Assembly: GCA_014773175.1 (NCBI GenBank)
Contig: VXCM01000949.1
Span: 124,001-188,000, forward strand
DNA: 64,000 bases
Source: Lucifuga dentata
Taxonomy: Eukaryota; Chordata; Actinopteri; Ophidiiformes; Bythitidae
Reading direction: 5' to 3'
Made by a program: the position numbers and the translations under genes. Below the pieces are notes generated by a model, which saw only the letters and a list, made by a program, of their open reading frames with translations, had not been told where the DNA came from and ran no database searches. This document shows positions 58,970 to 64,000 of the stretch, one piece after another. Numbering within the stretch: the first letter of the stretch is position 1; each line of letters begins with the position of its first letter.

Positions 58970-61150
58970 ACCTGTGTGAGAGAAAGAGGAAAGCACACAC
59001 ATGCAGAAAAGTTTTTAAAAAGCAGATAAAAATACCAAAATCAGCAGGGATAGGTTAAAATAGTTTAACACACACTGTTGGGCATGCAGTAACAATTCTA
59101 CCAAACAACTCAAGTTCTATGAGTGTTTGTGACCATCAGAAAAAGTACAGATTAAAAGTAGGAGGAGGAGGGTTTTTTTTTTTTTTACTAGACGTGTTCT
59201 CATATTTCAAAATGTGGAAAGGATACACATTACTTGATGAAAACCCATGTTCAGTTTTTAGAAACTTTTTCTATTGAAAGAGACTTAATTACATACAATG
59301 GAGGATTAGTAATTTTTACATGGGATTTGAGTAATTGAGAAAGCGAGCTATAATATGCTTGTGTGTCTGCAAATCAGTTATTTTGCTGCAGTTAGACAGT
59401 GACTTTCAGTTCCATTTACACAGCAATTTACTGCTACATGCAGCATGTGGCTGCAAACACACGGTCAGAGGGGTCTCACGGAGACAAATCATATGATTAA
59501 GTGCCATATATGTACAGGTATGCAGCTTTTTTCAGGTTGAGACGAGCACACCTTTTGCACATGCAGAGGTTTAAACTCTGTGCAAGGCCGTTAACCCTCA
59601 CATCACCTCATCTATGTATCCATTTCCACAGGATTCTTTCAAATGAAGAGATTTGCATTAATTTCAGGGCATTTCTCTCCTTTTTGTGTTTATATACTGG
59701 GTAGCACAGCCAGAGCTGAGTAGTGAGGAAAAACAAAAAAAGACCACACAATGAATGTCTTTTTTTTTTTTTTAAATGTTCTTCTGCATCTTTTAAGTTT
59801 AGATTTGCTTCTGTTTTGTAGCCTTTAAGTAGAACTCTGTACTGTGATATCAGCTGTCCACTAAAGAGAGCAGGACTCATTTTGCCCTGTCAGAGAATGA
59901 ACTACAGCAGCGACCTCAGGCCAAATCCTCTCTTTTCGTGCTGTACAAACAGGCATCCGGGCGATAAAGATCGTGCACCATCAGCACAAAGTATTGTTGA
60001 AGCCGAGACAATAAAAGAAACGGTACTCATCAATGAAAACAAGCATCCTTGACCTAGCTGTGAAAAAATCTTTTTACTTGATTTTATGGTCACTCTCCCA
60101 CTACAACAGACTTACTTACAAATTCACAGAGAAACAAAAAACTGAAATCCCGTTGCACATTCTGAATCGCATGGCTTGTAATGTGCAAAATATGCAGAAC
60201 ACTTGATTTTAATTTCACAGTTTAGAGAAATCACTATAATTGTGATTACAAGCTATTCAATCAGTTTAATGAGAACACAATCAAATTCCATAAATGACAT
60301 CAAATAACCACCATGCAGCTATTTGAGTAAAGCATATCATTTCTCTGCTAATATTTGCAGCTACTTTAACACAAACAAATTTTTATCATATTTTATTTGC
60401 CACTGATTGATTTTAAATAAAGAGAATTCAAAAATGGTGTTGCGAGCTCTTTCAGATATACCACAAGCAGAAAAACATCCATTATGCCTTAATATTTTTA
60501 AAACTTATAAAGCCCTTAAATATGCCTTAAGTTTATAATAATTCTTTCTCTGACACTCTCTGGCTTTGTTTGTTTAAAGAGATTTCCTGTGCCTTATCTG
60601 TAAATGTAAATTCTCAGATGTTGTACCATAGTAAGAAGTGCTTATTTTGATCTGGGACGTATGTGAATTTAGTTTTTTTTTTAGCTTTTTTAATCTATCT
60701 TAATCCATTTATTTTTAATGCAATCCTCCCAATACACACACCACACCACACACACACACGCACAAAGTGTAGGTTTGTGGAGTATGATCAAATGGCTCCA
60801 GAGAAACTTTGAGAAGACAGCTTTGACCCCTTCGTGACCCCCGCCACCCCTTCGCCTCCCATGATCCAGTGCTGTGAAATCCTCACAGCACTACATCAAT
60901 CAATCACCCAATTTCCCAAATGAATCATGATTTCGGTCTTTGTGTATGGTAAATAGACGTGACTGGTACTGTATGAGTGTATGTATTTTAAGACTGTTGC
61001 ATTGGCTGTATGTTTGTAAGAAGACATGATTAATCTTTGAAAAGAAAAAACTCCTTTTTACTAACTTGTAGTCTTCTTTGCTCATAGATGTGTGGCATCA
61101 GTATCTTCTTTTGGAATGTGAATAAATGCAATAAAAAGTCACACGTGGTC
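58970..61150 (+). other. gja8: gja8 3' untranslated region (inferred)
   Basis: Non-coding and AT-rich after the TGA, running to a double AATAAA at 61121-61126 and 61130-61135 followed by a GT-rich downstream element (gtgttgtgtcagtgtttc). An earlier AATAAA at about 60416 could give a shorter form. Confidence 0.5.
61121..61135 (+). terminator. Candidate gja8 polyadenylation signals
   Basis: Two AATAAA hexamers nine bases apart, with a GU-rich stretch about 25 nt further on; the spacing is typical of a vertebrate poly(A) site. Confidence 0.55.
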
Positions 61151-62880
61151 AAGACGTGTTGTGTCAGTGTTTCTCTGCAAAGTGCACACATGTACACACA
61201 CACATACACACTCACACAGTACAAATGACCAGAAGTAGAACTGTATAAGTGGACTTTTAAAGAACTATTCTGAGTAAATTGCCTAACAGAACAATCATAT
61301 TCATTATGGCACATTAAAGATTACACATTCCATAAAAACAGTCCAACAACTTAGAACAGGGACAAAAGTTGGCAGAGTGGACTGGCTGTGTTACAGACAG
61401 GAAGTGTGGGTTGGACAGATGGGAGTGTCTGTGCCTGTCAGTCTGGACTGAGGGGACTAGTCCTCCCCAAACTATACAATAGAAATTTAGGGTCTTTTTC
61501 TTATAAATTTATCATTTACTCTAGACAATTATGATGCATAAATGTGTAAAGTTGTAATCCACTGACCTCTGCTTCAAAGGCATTGGTGTAATTCTGCATG
61601 CAACACACTGCTATGATAATATTCATTTCATCTTAGATTTAGCTGAAAGTATGAATCAAATCTAATGCAAGGAGTGCACGGATATCTGCTACCTGCAGCC
61701 TTTTGCAACCAGCACTTTATATGCACATATCATATGCCAGTAGAACTGAGAGCTCTAAAACATATTCAAGTAGGTCAGTTAAGTCTTATTTGATTTAATG
61801 AATACTTATATGGCTATATGGATATACATATGATTCATTATTTTTTGTAAATAATTGTAATGAATGAGCCTGATGAATAGGCAGTATTAGTGCTTTCTAC
61901 CAGTTCAAACAAGTCAAACAGGAAGGAGTTATAAATTCATATTGTAGATGAGGAATGGCTTAGCTTTCACCACTAAGGGACAGTATTGTTAGTTGTAGTT
62001 TTATGCGTGTTCTGTTTTATTGCNTTTTTTTTTTTTGTTTTGTTTTTTAAATGATTGAATCCATTTTCTTTTTTTTCTTTTCTTTCTCGCTTGTGTACAT
62101 TTTGTGGAGGTTCTTCTGGTGTCAAAACACAGATCTACCTTAGATTGGTGAGAATAGATTGGTGTGTGCCTTCCCCGCTTCTCCTCCTATAAATAGGACA
62201 TACTTATAGGACAAGTTTACCTTTATTGTATCAAATTTCTTAGTTTTACTGCTAGATTTACCACTATGGTTGATTTTAAGTTGTATTTATCCCATAGTTT
62301 TAAATATCGCCAATTTTTCCTGCCTGTCAGTGCATTTTAGCTTCTTAGCTTTTAGTTTTGGCTGTGTGTTACTGTGTTGTTTTATGGCAGAAAAGTGCCA
62401 CATCTCTCCTGACATCTTTAATACTCAGACACTTTCAGGTTCAGGACATGCTATTTAATTTGAGGAAAATGTAGAACATATAACTAACACGACACTATCA
62501 CACATACTGTACAATGTAATTTTAAAGCCTCTCAGGCTTGGTGTAAGTTAATTCTGAGTAAAACATTCATAAGACAATCAGTGAATTAAGGCAACATAAA
62601 ATCTTCAGCTTGTCACAGTTTGCTTAGTTGTTGCACAGCAGATCAAAAGCTCATAACAAGCCTTTCTACATCCAAAAAACCAACAAAGCATCCCACCTAC
62701 ATGACCACACGAGTCATTTCAACGTCTACTTCCTGTGTAGAAAGTTTCTGATGTTAGTGGGCAGTCTGCCTTTACAAAGCTAACGCTGAAGACCTGATTC
62801 ATGTTACCTGCAGCATCATTCATATGTATAAGTTTTATTACAAGTCCATAAAAATATTTAATTTCTTCAGTAACATTGAT
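61151..62880. other. Intergenic, nothing recognisable
   Basis: AT-rich sequence with one single-N homopolymer interruption near 62024. I see no coding exon, repeat family or RNA gene here. Confidence 0.6.
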
Positions 62881-63095
62881 CTAAGTCATTAGTTTCAAGT
62901 TTACTACCTGAGAGAACAGCAAGAAGCAGAAACTACCTACCGGTAAGTACCTGTACCATGTGTTATACTGTATATACATACTGCATTTATGAATTTTGAC
63001 AAATGTCAATCACACATTCGAAAATCTGTATTGATTAAGGTGACAACATCATAAACATGCATAAACAAAACAAAAAATCTAGTTTTTGTTTAAAG

Positions 63096-63605
63096 GTGGA
63101 ATGATGGGCTTTTCTCAAAACTCAGACTTTAACAGGATCACATCTCTGATATGCTACATTAGCTGGATTTTCTCAGCAGCAGGTAATTTATTTCTTTTCT
63201 TTCTATTAATCATAACATTACTGTGACTAGTCACGTGGCTCATTATACCTCAAGTATATTCTTACGAAAGTAGATACGTAATGTCTGTTTGCCTGTCAGA
63301 TGGAAAGACCATCTCAAAGGTGGAAGGCAGCACAGTGACTCTGCCATGCAGCAACCAATCCCTTCATATGCTCAAGCAGCTGACATGGAAGATAAATGGA
63401 GTTAACCTGTTCTCCTTTAGCCCCAGTACACCCATATACATCTCTCCTCAAGCTACCAGCCTTAAGTTAAACATGTCCATGACAGACAGCCAACTCTATG
63501 CACTGGTCATCAGGAGAGCGAGGAGGTCTGATGCAGGAAACTACACCTGTGTGACCATCACCGGCACAGGAGTCTGGCAAGAGAAGTGGGAGCTTCTCAT
63601 TACAG
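63096..63605 (+). CDS. Immunoglobulin V-like domain protein, first exons (gene runs off the window)
   Basis: Exon with start: 63096-63182, ATG at 63101 (a second at 63104), encoding a 27-residue signal peptide (MMGFSQ...ICYISWIFSAA), donor gtaatt, phase 1. Ig exon: 63300-63605, acceptor tgcctgtcag, donor gtggga, phase 1 in and out (the symmetric Ig-exon pattern). The domain shows EGSTVTLPCSN (B-strand Cys), LKQLTWKING (core Trp) and RSDAGNYTCVTI (F-strand Cys with the DxGxYxC signature). A further 5' exon may end at 62942 (cg|gtaagt). It is likely a cell-surface or secreted immune-type receptor; one Ig domain is too little to name it. Further domains lie beyond 64000. Confidence 0.75.
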
Positions 63606-64000
63606 GTGGGATTATCTGTCTTTCATCTGTGGTTCTCAATCCTGGTCCTTGAGTACCACAGCACTGCATATTTCCCATCTCTCTCTGCTCTAACCTCACC
63701 TGATTAGCCAAATATCAGACATAGATTGCTTCCTGATGTTGTCTTCTCTTTAAAAAAAAAAAAAAGGGGGGGGAATCTCCAAAATGCCAGGATGTAAAAC
63801 GGCAGCCAAACCAAATAAAATCTGGTTCTAAATTAAGCAAAAGGGCACCAATATCTTCGTTCATAGGGGCAGATGAAGAAAAATCCACCTTAAGTTTGTA
63901 AACTAAAATAATAATTGTGGTGCCTGGCAAAATAAGCTCAGAACAAAACACAAATATATATAGGGGTTCTTTGTTCTATCTAGAAAATCTTTAAAACCAA
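63606..64000 (+). other. Intron of the Ig-domain gene with a dispersed repeat end
   Basis: About 63632-63720 (GGTTCTCAATCCTGGTCCTT...CACCTGATTAGCCAAAT) matches a common fish repeat. A related CTCCCTGCTCTACACACCTG piece occurs near 27756. No exon was recognised before the window ends. Confidence 0.5.

Noticed and set aside
57749..58998. Minus-strand and alternate-frame open frames over gja8
   Set aside because: Mirror or shifted frames of the connexin; the gja8 frame explains the conservation.

Overview
The window is vertebrate nuclear DNA from a teleost (ray-finned) fish. It holds intron-split genes with GT-AG splice sites, many CA/TG, GA and homopolymer tracts, and fish-type transposon relics (MITEs, hAT- and Tc1-like pieces, a solo LTR). 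The species cannot be named from the sequence.

Layout: bcl9 (+, coding exons about 7.1-18.0 kb), acp6 (-, 10 coding exons between 20.6 and 26.1 kb, 5' leader exon near 27.4 kb), gja5/connexin 40-type (-, 30.6-31.7 kb), a 26-kb stretch with no recognisable protein-coding gene, gja8/connexin 50-type (+, 57.7-59.0 kb), and the first exons of an unidentified immunoglobulin-domain membrane or secreted protein (+, 63.1 kb onward). BCL9, ACP6, GJA5 and GJA8 lie in the same order and orientation (+,-,-,+) in the human 1q21 block, which supports the orthology calls.

Functions: Bcl9 is the adaptor that links beta-catenin to Pygopus in Wnt transcription. Acp6 is a mitochondrial lysophosphatidic acid phosphatase of the histidine acid phosphatase family. 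Gja5 and Gja8 are gap-junction subunits, classically vascular/cardiac and lens. The four genes share a neighbourhood but no pathway.

Assembly quality matters here. Eight places carry a perfect 62-67 bp direct duplication separated by exactly one N, which looks like contig ends that overlap but were not merged. Two of these fall in bcl9 coding exons and create false +1 frameshifts; discounting the 67 extra bases at each site restores a single 1,412-codon frame.

The most interesting observations are: a 36-codon, frame-neutral bcl9 exon that resembles BCL9L and is absent from the human BCL9 protein; a perfect 50-bp inverted copy of bcl9 coding sequence just beyond the acp6 stop; natural Asn at positions 3 and 47 of connexin 50, where other vertebrates have Asp; nested transposon insertions with visible target-site duplications; and a pair of diverged ~800-bp repeats between the two connexin genes.
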